A stretch of DNA of 52,450 nucleotides from Streptomyces regalis (GCF_001509475.1 NZ_LLZG01000370.1:1-52450); one strand, 5' to 3'. Counted from the stretch's first letter, positions 34,406 to 44,323 are shown. Numbers and translations: made by a program. Notes: generated by a model from the sequence alone, not told the origin.

Positions 34406-34435
34406 CGACCGTTCGGACATACGTCCGAACGGTCG
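34406..34435. promoter_or_regulatory. Perfect 13-bp inverted repeat upstream of tatA
   Basis: CGACCGTTCGGAC-atac-GTCCGAACGGTCG, 45 bp before the tatA start. It could be an operator for a dimeric regulator or a terminator for the upstream small gene; there is no T-run on the minus strand side. Confidence 0.55.
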
Positions 34436-34621
34436 TGTTGTCAGCGATCGTAACGCTCAGGGGTAAACGTCAGGCAATCCCCTTGCGTACTCCCTGTCCG
34501 CGGACCGGGCCTCGTTCTCCGAGCCGCGACCAGCAGCGTACCTGTCCGAACCGTCAGGTTGACAGGGCGAAGTGGCCCAAAACGCATGCGACGCAGGACT
34601 CACACCCAATACTTGGACGGG

Positions 34622-34816
34622 CTACAGCGAGTCCACAGCCCGGGCCGCGCTCACGCTCGCCCGTTCCAGATCCTCGGCCGCCCTGCTGATGCGCTGCGCG
34701 GAATCCGTGACCTGCCTGCCGAGGCGCTGCGCCTCCAGGAAGACCTGCACGGCGAGTACGCCGAGTACGGCGAGACCCAGAAAACCCACAGCTACCGCGA
34801 TCATCGGCCAGAACAT
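34622..34816 (-). CDS. Small single-pass membrane protein
   Basis: 64 residues: an N-terminal hydrophobic helix (MIAVAVGFLGLAVLGVLAVQVF) followed by a helical, probably coiled-coil segment (SAQRISRAAEDLERASVSAARAVDS). It is a type of short protein kept at this place in Streptomyces between tatA and the zinc-ribbon gene, from memory. No function is known. Confidence 0.75.
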   Translation of the reverse strand: MFWPMIAVAVGFLGLAVLGVLAVQVFLEAQRLGRQVTDSAQRISRAAEDLERASVSAARAVDSL

Positions 34817-34836
34817 GACGCCGAGCCTAGACCGTC

Positions 34837-35070
34837 CTACAGCGTGGAGTGCAGCCGCAGGGTGCTGACCCCACCGCCCGTCAGCAGCTCGACGATCCGC
34901 TCACCGGCCGGCTTGCGGACGGAGGCGCCGCACTCGGGGCAGGTGAACGAGTAGAACGTCGTACGGCTGGTCGCGCCGATGGCGAGGCGCAGAGCGCTTG
35001 CGGCGAGCTCGAAGCGACCCCGGCAGTCCGGGCAGCCCGCCCTGAACACCACCGGAGCCACGCTTCTCAT
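34837..35070 (-). CDS. Small zinc-ribbon protein
   Basis: 77 residues from the ATG at 35070, with two Cys pairs, CPDCRGRF and CPECGA, about 30 residues apart, forming a zinc ribbon. The remainder is VRKPAGERIVELLTGGGVSTL. The conserved part begins with MRSVAPVVFRAGC; the open frame extends to 35154 but that part looks non-conserved, so the start is uncertain. Function unknown; it lies just downstream of pafC. Confidence 0.7.
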   Translation of the reverse strand: MRSVAPVVFRAGCPDCRGRFELAASALRLAIGATSRTTFYSFTCPECGASVRKPAGERIVELLTGGGVSTLRLHSTL

Positions 35071-35174
35071 CCCGGCGAACGCGGACGCCACCGTCATTCC
35101 CACCGCACCAGACGTCGCCGACTCGCTCAAAGCCCTCGCTCCTGTCTGTCGCACTGCCCGTCGAACCGCATGCC

Positions 35175-36203
35175 CTACTGCCCGTCGTGATCCCGGTGCG
35201 CCCCGTCAGCGCTCTGCGCCTCGACCCCGTCGTACGCCGCCAGCGCCTCGCGGGCCGCCTGCCGGGCGCTGTCCGCCAACTCGGCCGGCGAGACGATACG
35301 GCCGTCACGTCCGAGCCGCAGCGCCAGACGCCGCAGCGACGCGGGCTCGGGGGTGCGCAGGGTGATACGCAGACCGCCGTCCGCAAGCTCATCCGCGCTG
35401 TCGTGCGGGTAGTACTCGGCGACCCAGCGTCCGCCCGGACCGACCTCGACGACAACCTCCGGGTCCTCCGCAGCGGGCTGCACCAGCCCCTCCGACAGGT
35501 CCCGCAGCTCGACCTCGGGCGGCGCGGACGGCTCGTCCAGGATCTTGATCTCGGCGACCCGGTCGAGGCGGAAGGTCCGGCGCGCCTCGGAGCGACGGCA
35601 CCATGCCTCCACGTAGGTGTGGCCGACGCTGACCAGGCGGATGGGGTCGATCTCGCGCTCGGTGACCTCGTCGCGGGCCGGCGAGTAGTAGCGGATCCAC
35701 AGGCGGCGCCGCTCGGAGATCGCCCGGTCGACGTCGGCGAAGACTCCGCCCTCGGACTCGAACGTCACCGACAGCCGGGAGCTGGCACCGGCCGCCTCCC
35801 CCGCCGCGGTCTCCACCTTGGCAGTCGCCCGCAGCAATGCCTGCCGGTCGCTCTCGCGCAGCCCCGGCAGCGTGGACACGGCCCGGGCGGCCACCAGCAG
35901 CGCGGTCGCCTCGTCGGCGGCGAGCCGCAGCGGCTCAGCCCCTTCTGCCCCGAGGGCGGCAGGGTTGTGCCACCAGATGCGCTCGCCGTCGGTGTCGATG
36001 TCGAGCAGATCGCCGCCGCGGAAGCTGGTGCCGCACATCGGCAGCACATCGAGGTCGGAGACCAGCTCGTCCTCGGAGATGCCGAAGGCGCGCGCGACGT
36101 CCTCGACGCGGGCGCCGGGGCGCTCCCTCAGATACGTCACCAGGGAGAGCATCCGCCTGGTCTGGTCGATGGCGTTGACGGGCCGAACCGGTTTGCCTGC
36201 CAC
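35175..36203 (-). CDS. pafC: WYL-domain transcriptional regulator PafC
   Basis: 342 residues: an N-terminal helix-turn-helix (QTRRMLSLVTYLRERPGARVEDVARAFGIS), then a WYL domain (RRLWIRYYSPARDEVTEREIDPIRLVSVGHTYVEAWCRRSEARRTFRLDRV in parts) and a WCX extension. PafB and PafC act together as the DNA-damage-responsive activator in mycobacteria. The start is a GTG at 36203 with GGAG eight bases upstream, 19 bp after the pafB stop. The acidic/polar tail is typical of the Streptomyces protein. Confidence 0.93.
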   Translation of the reverse strand: MAGKPVRPVNAIDQTRRMLSLVTYLRERPGARVEDVARAFGISEDELVSDLDVLPMCGTSFRGGDLLDIDTDGERIWWHNPAALGAEGAEPLRLAADEATALLVAARAVSTLPGLRESDRQALLRATAKVETAAGEAAGASSRLSVTFESEGGVFADVDRAISERRRLWIRYYSPARDEVTEREIDPIRLVSVGHTYVEAWCRRSEARRTFRLDRVAEIKILDEPSAPPEVELRDLSEGLVQPAAEDPEVVVEVGPGGRWVAEYYPHDSADELADGGLRITLRTPEPASLRRLALRLGRDGRIVSPAELADSARQAAREALAAYDGVEAQSADGAHRDHDGQ

Positions 36204-36222
36204 TGTCTCGCTCCGCTCCCCC

Positions 36223-37176
36223 TCAGCCCTTGGCCACGGCACGCAGCCGGTCCACCACGTCGGCCCGCAGCTCCGCCGGCTCCAGGACCACCACATCCGG
36301 CCCGAACTCCACCAGCCAGGCATCCAGCCCGTGACCGTACGGAATCTCCAACTCGTCCCAGCCGTCCCCGAGTTCCCGCACCGAGGTGGCCTTCGCCCGA
36401 AGGGGGTACCCGGCGCCCGTACGCAGCCGGATCGACGCGGAACGGTCGGCGGTCTCCCCCGCCCAGCTCGCCACGGTCTCCCGCACGGTGACGACATCGG
36501 GGACCTCGGCCGTGAAGCGGCCACTGCGACTGCGGACCTTGCCGGTGATCCGGGACAGCCGGAACACCCGCTCCGCGCCCCGGTCACGGTCCCAGCCCGC
36601 GAGATACCAGTGGCCGCGCCAGCACTCCAGCGCCCACGGCTCGACATGCCGGGGCTCGGGGCGGGCGGCAGTGGCCTTGCGGTAGTCGAAGACGACCGGG
36701 CGGCGATCCCGGCAGGCCAGCATCAGCGGCTCGAACGCCGCCTCGTGCACCGGAATACGGGGCTCCAGAGCACCGTGCGCCTCATACGGGTCGACGTCCT
36801 CGGGCAACCCGGCCGCACGCAGCTTCTGCAGAGCGCCGCTGGCCGCACCCGCGAGCCGGGCCTGCTGCCACACCTTGGCCGCCAGACCCAGGGCGGCGGC
36901 CTCCTCGGCGTCCAGAGTGATGGGCGGCAGACGGTTGCTGTCGCGGCGGGCCAGATAGCCGACCTCGCCGTCGAGGTTCTCCACGGTCTCGATGACCAGC
37001 CCGAGCTCGCGCAGATCGTCCTTGTCGCGCTCGAACATCCGGTTGAAGGAGTCGTCGGAGCCGGCTTCCAGATAGGCCTCGATGGACTCACGCAGCTCGC
37101 GCTTGCTCAGCGGCCGCCGCGTCCCGAGCAGACACAGCGCCAGGTTCATGAGCCGCTCGGCCTTGGAAATGGCCAT
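36223..37176 (-). CDS. pafB: WYL-domain transcriptional regulator PafB
   Basis: 317 residues: a winged helix (KAERLMNLALCLLGTRRPLSKRELRESI) with FNRMFERDKDDLRELGLVIE, a WYL domain (RRPVVFDYRKA ... HVEPWALECWRGHWYLAGWDRDRGAERVFRLSRI) and a C-terminal WCX domain. Partner of PafC; in mycobacteria the pair activates the RecA-independent DNA-damage response. Upstream lies a strong terminator at 37251-37278, so pafB probably has its own promoter in the roughly 75 bp between 37177 and that hairpin. Confidence 0.94.
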   Translation of the reverse strand: MAISKAERLMNLALCLLGTRRPLSKRELRESIEAYLEAGSDDSFNRMFERDKDDLRELGLVIETVENLDGEVGYLARRDSNRLPPITLDAEEAAALGLAAKVWQQARLAGAASGALQKLRAAGLPEDVDPYEAHGALEPRIPVHEAAFEPLMLACRDRRPVVFDYRKATAARPEPRHVEPWALECWRGHWYLAGWDRDRGAERVFRLSRITGKVRSRSGRFTAEVPDVVTVRETVASWAGETADRSASIRLRTGAGYPLRAKATSVRELGDGWDELEIPYGHGLDAWLVEFGPDVVVLEPAELRADVVDRLRAVAKG

Positions 37177-37250
37177 CGACGCCCTTCGCCTTCCCTATGG
37201 TGCTTACGAGCGATGACCGTACCGCCCCGCAGTGGCGTGGCAAAAGCCGA

Positions 37251-37278
37251 GGGCCCATGCCCGGACAGGCATGGGCCC
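37251..37278 (-). terminator. Terminator after the small FKBP gene
   Basis: A perfect 11-bp stem GGGCCCATGCC/GGCATGGGCCC with a 6-nt loop, followed on the minus strand by GGCTTTTGCC, that is, a short U-run. Confidence 0.85.
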
Positions 37279-37333
37279 CAGGTAGTCGGGTCCGGTCGTA
37301 CGCCGATCAGGCATACACCGTCAGACGCGACGA

Positions 37334-37705
37334 TCAGACACCGAGCAGGTCCACCACGAAGATCAGCGTCTCACCGGGCTTGATCGCCGGGGTGGGGCTC
37401 TGGTTGCCGTAGGCGAGGTGGGCCGGGATGGTCAGCTGGCGGCGGCCGCCGACCTTCATGCCCTGCACGCCCTGGTCCCAGCCCTTGATGACGCGGCCGC
37501 CGCCCAGCGGGAAGCGGAACGGCGTCCCGCGGTTCCAGCTGGCGTCGAACTCCTCACCCGTACTGAAAGCGACACCCACGTAGTGCACGGTGACGGTCTG
37601 GCCCGCCTGCGCAACCGCGCCGTCGCCCTCCCAGATGTCCTTGATCTCGAGGTCCGCCGGGGGCTCGCCGCCGGGGAAGTCGATCTCGGGCTTGTCGATG
37701 CTCAC
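37334..37705 (-). CDS. FKBP-type peptidyl-prolyl isomerase (cytoplasmic)
   Basis: 123 residues, one FKBP domain: GQTVTVHYVGVAFSTGEEFDASW, FPLGGGRVIKGWDQGVQGMKVGGRRQLTIP, AYGN and LIFVVDLL, with the FK506-pocket aromatics present. The start is the GTG at 37705 after AGGAGTC; an open frame to 37735 is less likely. It catalyses cis-trans isomerisation of prolyl bonds. It lies downstream of the lipoprotein FKBP on the same strand. Confidence 0.93.
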   Translation of the reverse strand: MSIDKPEIDFPGGEPPADLEIKDIWEGDGAVAQAGQTVTVHYVGVAFSTGEEFDASWNRGTPFRFPLGGGRVIKGWDQGVQGMKVGGRRQLTIPAHLAYGNQSPTPAIKPGETLIFVVDLLGV

Positions 37706-37766
37706 TGCAGTGACTCCTATGGGTACGTATGTCATGCGCGATGACTGATGGGCAACCTGCCCAGTC

Positions 37767-38708
37767 TTACATCACGGCCAGGATGTCGACGGCGAAGACC
37801 AGCGTGGAGTTCTTCGGGATGCCCTGCTGCTCCTGGTCACCGAGAGCCTGGTCGGGCGGCAGCACGAGCAGCACCCGGCTGCCGGCCTTCTTGCCCACAA
37901 GACCGTTCTTCAGACCCTTGATCGACAACTGGTCCAGCGGAAACGTCGCCGGCTTGCCCGTCTGGTACGTGCTGTCGAACTGCTTGCCGCCGTCCCAGAG
38001 CAGGGCCACGTAGTTCACCACCACCGTGTCCGTACCCTTCACGACAGCGCCGTCGCTCTCCAGCACGTAGTTGGAGACAAGCTTCTTCGGCGGGTCGCTG
38101 TCCTTCGGCATCGTCACCTTCGGCGCCTTGCCGTCGGTGTTCGTGCCGACCTTCGGCAGGTCGACGTTGTCCTGCGCGACCTCCGTGCCCTTCGCCGACG
38201 CGGGGATGGTCGTACCCTTCACGATGTCCACGACGAACACCAGCGTGGCATTGGCCTTGATGTCACCCTGGCCCTGCGCCCCGTACCCCAGGTCCGGGGG
38301 GATCACCAGCTCCACCCGACTGCCGACCTTCTGGCCCTCCAGGCCCTTCTCCCAGCCCTGGATGACACCGCCCGCACCCAGCGTGAGCGAGAACGGCTGG
38401 CCGCGGTCGAAGCTGTTGTCGAACGGCTTGGACTCGTCGTACTCCTGACCGAGGTAGTTCACCTCGGCGGCGTCGCCCTTCTTGAGCTTCGCGCCGTTCC
38501 CCTCCTTGATGACCTCGACCTTCAGCTCCTTCGGCGGATCCCCCTCCCCCTTGGCCAGGGTCGGCTTCTGCCCGAACTCGGCGCCCTTGGTGATCGCGGG
38601 CACCCCGTTCTTGGTGGAGCTGGAGTCGGAGCCCTTGTCGTCGCTGCCGCAGGCCGCCGCGGAGAGCAGCAGCAGCGGCACGACGAGAAGGCCGGCAATT
38701 CGGCGCAC
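37767..38708 (-). CDS. Lipoprotein with two FKBP-type prolyl isomerase domains
   Basis: 313 residues. A lipoprotein signal peptide ends in the lipobox LSAAAC, followed by an acidic/serine linker. The first FKBP domain (about 75-165; NYLGQEYDESKPFDNSFDRG ... GYGAQG) is complete. The second (about 215-313; NYVALLWDGGKQFDSTY ... ALGDQEQQG) is more diverged in its active-site loop. It is predicted to be anchored outside the cytoplasmic membrane and to assist folding of exported proteins. The GTG at 38708 follows GAGGAAC. Confidence 0.92.
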   Translation of the reverse strand: MRRIAGLLVVPLLLLSAAACGSDDKGSDSSSTKNGVPAITKGAEFGQKPTLAKGEGDPPKELKVEVIKEGNGAKLKKGDAAEVNYLGQEYDESKPFDNSFDRGQPFSLTLGAGGVIQGWEKGLEGQKVGSRVELVIPPDLGYGAQGQGDIKANATLVFVVDIVKGTTIPASAKGTEVAQDNVDLPKVGTNTDGKAPKVTMPKDSDPPKKLVSNYVLESDGAVVKGTDTVVVNYVALLWDGGKQFDSTYQTGKPATFPLDQLSIKGLKNGLVGKKAGSRVLLVLPPDQALGDQEQQGIPKNSTLVFAVDILAVM

Positions 38709-38764
38709 TTGTTCCTCAGATCTCAGACGGCACTGTGGTCGCCCGCCACTCTAGGGTGTGCGGC

Positions 38765-38792
38765 GGGCCCCGTACGAGAACGTACGGGGCCC
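38765..38792 (-). terminator. Terminator after pafA
   Basis: A perfect 12-bp stem GGGCCCCGTACG/CGTACGGGGCCC with AGAA loop, 27 bp past the pafA stop. Confidence 0.85.
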
Positions 38793-38818
38793 GTGGTCCG
38801 TTTCCTCAATTGCGCCGG

Positions 38819-40180
38819 TCACATTCCCGCGATCAGCTTCTCCACACGATCGTCCACCGAACGGAACGGGTCCTTGCACAACACCGTGCGCTGCGCCTGG
38901 TCATTGAGCTTGAGGTGGACCCAGTCGACGGTGAAGTCCCGGCGCTGTTCCTGAGCCCTGCGAATGAAGTCGCCGCGCAGCCGGGCCCGAGTGGTCTGTG
39001 GCGGAACCGACTTGCCCTCGAAGATCTTCAAGTCGTTGCAGATGCGCGCGGCTTGCCCCTTCCTCTCCAGCAGGTAGTACAGGCCGCGACGGCGGTGGAT
39101 GTCGTGGTAGGCGAGGTCTATCTGCGCGACCCGCGGATGCGACATGGTCATGTTGTGCTTGGCCCGGTACCGCTCGATGAGCTTGTACTTCATGACCCAG
39201 TCGATCTCGGTGCCGATCCGGTCGAGGTCCTCGGCCTCGATCGCGTCCAGCGTGCGGCCCCACAGCTCCAGGACCTGCTCGACCGTGCCCGTACGGATAC
39301 CGCGGCGCTCGCAGAAGTCCACGGCCTTCTCGTAGTACTCCCGCTGCACCTCCAGCGCGGAGGCCTCCCGGCCACTGGCCAGGCGCACCTTGCGCCGGCC
39401 CGTGATGTCGTGGCTGACCTCACGGATCGCCCGGATCGGGTTCTCCAGGGTCAGGTCACGCATCACCGTGCCCGCCTCGATCATGCGCAGCACCAGGTCG
39501 GTGGCGCCGACCTTGAGCAGCATGGTCGTCTCGGACATGTTCGAGTCGCCCACGATGACGTGCAGGCGCCGGTAGCGCTCGGCGTCCGCGTGCGGCTCGT
39601 CGCGCGTGTTGATGATCGGCCGGGAACGGGTCGTCGCCGAAGAGACGCCCTCCCAGATGTGCTCCGCCCGCTGACTGACGCAGTACACCGCGCCACGCGG
39701 AGTCTGCAGCACCTTCCCGGCGCCGCACAGCAGCTGCCGGGTCACGAGGAACGGGATGAGGATGTCCGCGAGCCGGGAGAACTCGCCATGGCGTGCCACC
39801 AGATAGTTCTCGTGGCAGCCGTACGAGTTGCCCGCCGAGTCGGTGTTGTTCTTGAAGAGGTAGACGTCGCCCGCGATTCCTTCCTCGTGCAGGCGTCGTT
39901 CGGCGTCCACCAGGAGTCCTTCGAGAATGCGCTCGCCTGCTTTGTCGTGGGTGACCAGTTCGGTCACGTTGTCACATTCGGGTGTCGCGTATTCCGGATG
40001 TGAGCCCACGTCGAGATACAGACGGGCGCCGTTTCGCAGAAAGACATTGCTGCTGCGGCCCCATGACACGACACGGCGGAAGAGGTACCGCGCCACCTCG
40101 TCAGGCGACAGGCGGCGCTGTCCCCTGAACGTGCACGTGACGCCGTACTCGTTCTCCAGCCCGAAAATGCGGCGGTCCAT
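38819..40180 (-). CDS. pafA: Proteasome accessory factor PafA (Pup-protein ligase)
   Basis: 453 residues, the usual PafA length. The N-terminal nucleotide/metal motif is [18 protein letters not shown], with [35 protein letters not shown] and [20 protein letters not shown] as further glutamine-synthetase-like active-site elements. It ligates the C-terminal Glu of Pup to substrate lysines using ATP. The ATG lies 9 bp after the stop of the upstream MFS gene, so pafA may be transcribed with it as well as from its own promoter. Confidence 0.97.
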   Translation of the reverse strand: MDRRIFGLENEYGVTCTFRGQRRLSPDEVARYLFRRVVSWGRSSNVFLRNGARLYLDVGSHPEYATPECDNVTELVTHDKAGERILEGLLVDAERRLHEEGIAGDVYLFKNNTDSAGNSYGCHENYLVARHGEFSRLADILIPFLVTRQLLCGAGKVLQTPRGAVYCVSQRAEHIWEGVSSATTRSRPIINTRDEPHADAERYRRLHVIVGDSNMSETTMLLKVGATDLVLRMIEAGTVMRDLTLENPIRAIREVSHDITGRRKVRLASGREASALEVQREYYEKAVDFCERRGIRTGTVEQVLELWGRTLDAIEAEDLDRIGTEIDWVMKYKLIERYRAKHNMTMSHPRVAQIDLAYHDIHRRRGLYYLLERKGQAARICNDLKIFEGKSVPPQTTRARLRGDFIRRAQEQRRDFTVDWVHLKLNDQAQRTVLCKDPFRSVDDRVEKLIAGM

Positions 40181-40189
40181 GACTGAACA

Positions 40190-41449
40190 TTACGCCCGAT
40201 CCCCTGAGCTGAAACGGGGTTCGACGGCACGGTTTGGATCATTTTCCGATGAAGCCGCAACCACCGCGCCCCTCGCGGGAGCTGCGAGGACCCGCCCCGT
40301 GGCCAGCAGGACCAGCAACGACACGGCCCCCGCCGCACTCGGCACAGCAAACCCCCACAGCGCCCCGCCCACCTCGACCACCGGCCCCGCCAGGCCCGTT
40401 CCGACCGACGCACCCACCGTGAACGTCGTCACGAGCCAGGAGAACGCCTCGGTGACCGTGCCGCGCGGCGCATGCCGGTCGACCAGCACGAACGCACACG
40501 CGATGCACGGCGCGAGGAACACACCCGCCAGTACCGCCAGCAGGGTCATCGCGACCGCCCCCGGCATCAGCATCAACGGCAGATAACACACCGCCAGAAG
40601 CGCCACCAGCAGACGCAGTCGCAGCGCCGGCTCCCCGCCCCACCGGCGCGCCCCGTACACCACACCACCGATCAGCGCACCCAGCCCCACACCCGCCATC
40701 AGCCAGCCGTACACCGCGTCACCGCCATGGTCGTCCGCATACGAGACGGCCGCGACCGCGATCGAACCGAGCGCCATCCCGATGAACAGGAACGAGGCGA
40801 GCAGCGCCAACAGCCCCGGCGAACGCAACGCCCCCAGCCAGTGCGCCTCACGCGGCTCCGAACGCCACGCGCGCGAAGGCGGCGACACGACCACCGACAG
40901 AGCACCCAGCACCCCGACGACGTTCAGCAGAAGCAGCGCCGCCTGCGCCGACCACACCGACGCACCCAACGTCAGCAGCAACGGCCCGACGGTGAACATG
41001 ACTTCCTGCGCCACCGCGTCCATGGCATACGCCGTGTGCACCTGGTCCTCCCTGTGGAGGACCGACGACCACAGCGCCCGCAGACCACCCTCCAGAGGCG
41101 GCGTGAACAGTCCGGCCGCCGCGACGGCGGCGTAGGCGAGCGGCAGCGGCCCGATGCCCACGAAGGCGAACGCGGCCATCGCCAGGGCCGAGGCGACCGC
41201 GGCGGGCAACTGCACCCGCGGCTGCCCGTACAGATCCACCAGCCGGCCCAGCACCGGCTGCCCCACGGCGTTCGCGACCCCGTACACAGCCGCCAGACCG
41301 CCGGCCAGGGTGTACGAGCCACCCTCCTCGCGCACGAACAACACGATCGCGATCGCGGCGACAGCGTTCGGCAGCCGCCCCGTGAGCGTGCCGACGAGCA
41401 GCCGGGCGGCATGCCTCGCCCTGAGGATCTCCACGTATGCGCCGGTCAT
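40190..41449 (-). CDS. MFS transporter
   Basis: 419 residues with about twelve membrane segments; the loop 2-3 motif is GQPVLGRLVDLYGQPR. Substrate unknown. The start is the ATG at 41449 with GGAGG upstream at a slightly long distance; a TTG at 41476 is possible. It is divergent from a LacI-type regulator, suggesting control by it. The pair sits between pafA and prcA in the proteasome locus; from memory other Streptomyces have the same arrangement. Confidence 0.88.
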   Translation of the reverse strand: MTGAYVEILRARHAARLLVGTLTGRLPNAVAAIAIVLFVREEGGSYTLAGGLAAVYGVANAVGQPVLGRLVDLYGQPRVQLPAAVASALAMAAFAFVGIGPLPLAYAAVAAAGLFTPPLEGGLRALWSSVLHREDQVHTAYAMDAVAQEVMFTVGPLLLTLGASVWSAQAALLLLNVVGVLGALSVVVSPPSRAWRSEPREAHWLGALRSPGLLALLASFLFIGMALGSIAVAAVSYADDHGGDAVYGWLMAGVGLGALIGGVVYGARRWGGEPALRLRLLVALLAVCYLPLMLMPGAVAMTLLAVLAGVFLAPCIACAFVLVDRHAPRGTVTEAFSWLVTTFTVGASVGTGLAGPVVEVGGALWGFAVPSAAGAVSLLVLLATGRVLAAPARGAVVAASSENDPNRAVEPRFSSGDRA

Positions 41450-41478
41450 CGGCCGCGCCGCCCTCCGCTCGGTCAAGT

Positions 41479-41490
41479 GTTACGTATAAC
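41479..41490. promoter_or_regulatory. Candidate LacI operator in the MFS/lacI divergent promoter
   Basis: GTTACGTATAAC is a near-perfect 12-bp palindrome midway between the two divergent start codons. LacI-family operators are short dyads with a central CG or near it, as here. Confidence 0.4.
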
Positions 41491-41551
41491 GCCTCCCGTC
41501 ATACGTACCATGTGCACTGTTCACGAGTCCAGACGAAGGAGCATGCGGACG

Positions 41552-42568
41552 GTGGCACAGGGCAGCACCCGCCCCACCAGCCGGGACGTCGCCCAGGCCG
41601 CGGGAGTCTCCCAGGCCGCGGTCTCCCTGGTGCTCGGCGGCAAATGGCGCGGACGAGTCTCCGAAACCACAGCCGAACGCGTCCGCCAGGCCGCCCGCGA
41701 ACTCGGCTACCGACCCAACCTCGCCGCCCGCAACCTCCGCCTCGGCCACACCCGAACCGTCCTCCTCGTCGTCCCCGCCCTGACCACCGAGTTCTTCGCC
41801 GGCGTCTACACCGGCGCCGCCCGCATCGCCGCCCAGAACGGCTTCGGCGTCGTCCTCTACCCCTCCCCCGAAGGCATCGGCCCCGCCCGCAACCCCTTCG
41901 CCTCCGCCCAAGCCGCCCTCGACGGCGTCATCGCCTCCTCCATGGCCGCCGACGCCCTCACCGCAATCCGCGGCGACCAACTGCCCCTCGTCATGCTCGA
42001 CAGCGACCCCAACGGCAGCCTCGGCGCCGCCACCGTCAACCTCGACATCACCGACGGCGTCCGCCAAGTCGCCGAACACCTGCTCACCCTCGGCCACCGC
42101 CGCATCCTGCACCTCGCAGCCGACGTGGCGTCCTGGACCTTCGAAGTACGCGCACGTGAGCTCGCCGCACGCATCGGCGCAGTACCCGGCACATCACTGC
42201 TCACGATCCGCGCCCCCATCTCCATCGAAGGCGCCCTCACCGCAGCCGAAACCGCACTCTCCGCCAAAGGCCCCCGCCCCACCGCGATCATCTGCGACGA
42301 CGACAAACTCGCCGCCGGCGCCTACAAGGCCGTACGCCGCCTCGGCCTGCGCATCCCCGACGACATCTCCGTCACCGGCCTGGACGACCTCGCCCTCGCC
42401 ACCGCCATCGACCCCGAACTCACCACCGTACGACTCGACGCCGAACTGTTCGGGGAACGCGGCATGCAAGCCCTCCTGGCCGTCCTGGAAGGCCGCGAGC
42501 TCGAGGGAGGCGACATTCCGGTCCAACTCGTCGTACGAGGCTCCACAGCGCCGCCCAGCGCGCCCTGA
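41552..42568 (+). CDS. LacI-family transcriptional regulator
   Basis: 338 residues. The N-terminal LacI helix-turn-helix is SRDVAQAAGVSQAAVSLVLGG with the hinge ELGYRPNLAARNLR. A periplasmic-binding-protein-like ligand domain follows (LLVVPALTTEFFAGVYTGAARIA ... ICDDDKLAAGAYKAVRRLG). The start is taken as the GTG at 41552, ten bases after AAGGAG; the in-frame ATG at 41543 is too close to that site. It probably represses the divergent MFS gene; the inducer is unknown. Confidence 0.9.
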   Translation: MAQGSTRPTSRDVAQAAGVSQAAVSLVLGGKWRGRVSETTAERVRQAARELGYRPNLAARNLRLGHTRTVLLVVPALTTEFFAGVYTGAARIAAQNGFGVVLYPSPEGIGPARNPFASAQAALDGVIASSMAADALTAIRGDQLPLVMLDSDPNGSLGAATVNLDITDGVRQVAEHLLTLGHRRILHLAADVASWTFEVRARELAARIGAVPGTSLLTIRAPISIEGALTAAETALSAKGPRPTAIICDDDKLAAGAYKAVRRLGLRIPDDISVTGLDDLALATAIDPELTTVRLDAELFGERGMQALLAVLEGRELEGGDIPVQLVVRGSTAPPSAP

Positions 42569-42589
42569 ACCCCGCCATGAACGCCCTGC

Positions 42590-42615
42590 GCCCCGGCCGA
42601 GCGGGCGGCCGGGGC
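42590..42615. terminator. Bidirectional terminator between lacI and prcA
   Basis: A 9-bp stem GCCCCGGCC/GGCCGGGGC with an 8-nt loop, between the two convergent stop codons. Confidence 0.7.
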
Positions 42616-42646
42616 ACAGTACGGGCGACGAGGTGGGGAGGTGCGG

Positions 42647-43417
42647 CTACTCCTCGGAGCTACCCGACTCCTCGGAGTCCTCCGCAGAGTCGGCACTCTC
42701 GGCCTCAGTGGCCGCGCCGTTGGCCTCCAGCAGCCGCGCCAGCTGACGACCGACGATGCGCTTGAACTTCCGCGACTGCGGACGCGTACGGTCCAGCACC
42801 GCGACCTCAAGGCGCTCAGCGGGAATCTCCCGCTGCGTACCGTTCGACTCGCGCGACAGAGCCTGGACGGCCAGCTTGAGGGCCTCGGCGAGGCTCATAC
42901 CATCCTGGTGCCGCTGGTCAAGGAAATTGCTGATCAGCTCGGCATTGCCGCCGACCGCGACCGAGCCGTGCTCGTCCACGATCGAGCCGTCATGCGGCAG
43001 CCGATAGATCTGATCACCCTCCGGCGTCTCCCCGACCTCGGCAACAACCAGCTCCACCTCATACGGCTTCTCCGCCGCGGAAGAGAAGATCGTACCCAGC
43101 GTCTGGGCATACACATTGGCCAGACCACGAGCGGTCACATCATCACGGTCATAGGTGTAACCACGAAGATCGGCATACCGCACACCGCCGATCCGCAGAT
43201 TCTCGTACTCGTTGTACTTGCCGGCCGCCGCGAAGCCGATCCGGTCATAGATCTCGCTGAACTTGTGCAGCGCGCGGGACGGGTTCTCGCCGACGAAGAC
43301 AATGCCATCGGCATACTGCAGCACGACCAGGCTGCGACCACGGGCGATGCCCTTACGGGCGTACTCCGCCCGGTCGGCCATGGCCTGCTGGGGTGAGACA
43401 TAGAACGGCGTCGACAC
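42647..43417 (-). CDS. prcA: 20S proteasome alpha subunit PrcA
   Basis: 256 residues: [28 protein letters not shown] gating N-terminus in pieces, then [38 protein letters not shown], as in actinobacterial alpha subunits. It has no N-terminal catalytic threonine. The C-terminus is a long acidic Glu/Ser tail ([17 protein letters not shown]). It forms the outer heptameric rings that dock Arc. The GTG start is at 43417, 60 bp after the prcB stop. It is the last gene of the pup-prcB-prcA run. Confidence 0.97.
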   Translation of the reverse strand: MSTPFYVSPQQAMADRAEYARKGIARGRSLVVLQYADGIVFVGENPSRALHKFSEIYDRIGFAAAGKYNEYENLRIGGVRYADLRGYTYDRDDVTARGLANVYAQTLGTIFSSAAEKPYEVELVVAEVGETPEGDQIYRLPHDGSIVDEHGSVAVGGNAELISNFLDQRHQDGMSLAEALKLAVQALSRESNGTQREIPAERLEVAVLDRTRPQSRKFKRIVGRQLARLLEANGAATEAESADSAEDSEESGSSEE

Positions 43418-43477
43418 CGGTTATCCGTCCCTTTCTGTCGAAGTCACAGGATCACCTTGATAAGACCGACCCGCCGC

Positions 43478-44323
43478 CTACAGCAGCGCGGCCCGCGGAC
43501 CGTCGGGCTGCTCCAGACGCCGCTCCAGAATGGAACGGGCGATCTCGGACGACTCCTCATCGCCGAGCCGGCGGAAACCGTCCTCGGTGATCACGGTGAC
43601 GATCGGGTAGATCCGGCGCGCGACATCGGGACCACCGGTCGCCGAGTCGTCGTCAGCCGCGTCATACAAGGCCTGCACCACGAGCGTCGTGGCCTCGGCC
43701 TCGTTCAGGTCATCACGGAAGAGCTTCTTCATCGCACCACGCGCGAAGATCGAACCAGAACCGGTCGCGGCGTAACCCTGCTCCTCCGAACGACCACCGG
43801 TCACGTCGTAGGAGAAGATCCGCCCCTTCTCCCGGTCGACGTCGTACCCCGCGAAGAGCGGCACGACCGCCAGCCCCTGCATCGCCATCCCCAGATTCGA
43901 CCGGATCATGGTCGACAGCCGGTTCGCCTTGCCCTCCAACGACAGCTGAGCACCCTCGACCTTCTCGAAGTGCTCCAGCTCCAACTGGAAGAGCTTCACC
44001 ATCTCGACGGCCAGACCAGCCGTACCGGCGATACCGACGGCCGAGTACTCATCCGCCGGGAAGACCTTCTCGATGTCCCGCTGCGCGATGATGTTGCCCA
44101 TGGTGGCCCGCCGGTCACCGGCCAGCACGACACCGCCGGGGAACGTCACAGCCACGATCGTGGTGCCGTGCGGCGCCTCGATCACACCCTGCGTGGGCGG
44201 GAGTTGACGGTTACCGGGCAGCATCTCCGGCTGGTGCTCGGAGAGAAAGTCCATGAACGAGGACGACCCAGGCGTCAGGAAGGCAGCTGGTAGACGCCCG
44301 GTGCTACGAGTGTTGGCTTCCAC
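43478..44323 (-). CDS. prcB: 20S proteasome beta subunit PrcB
   Basis: 281 residues. A 53-residue propeptide precedes [23 protein letters not shown], so maturation exposes Thr54 as catalytic nucleophile. [14 protein letters not shown] and [19 protein letters not shown] are the usual later elements. It forms the inner rings with the proteolytic sites. The start is the GTG at 44323 after GGAAGG, and the gene begins 49 bp inside the 3' end of the endonuclease VII-like gene. Confidence 0.97.
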   Translation of the reverse strand: MEANTRSTGRLPAAFLTPGSSSFMDFLSEHQPEMLPGNRQLPPTQGVIEAPHGTTIVAVTFPGGVVLAGDRRATMGNIIAQRDIEKVFPADEYSAVGIAGTAGLAVEMVKLFQLELEHFEKVEGAQLSLEGKANRLSTMIRSNLGMAMQGLAVVPLFAGYDVDREKGRIFSYDVTGGRSEEQGYAATGSGSIFARGAMKKLFRDDLNEAEATTLVVQALYDAADDDSATGGPDVARRIYPIVTVITEDGFRRLGDEESSEIARSILERRLEQPDGPRAALL

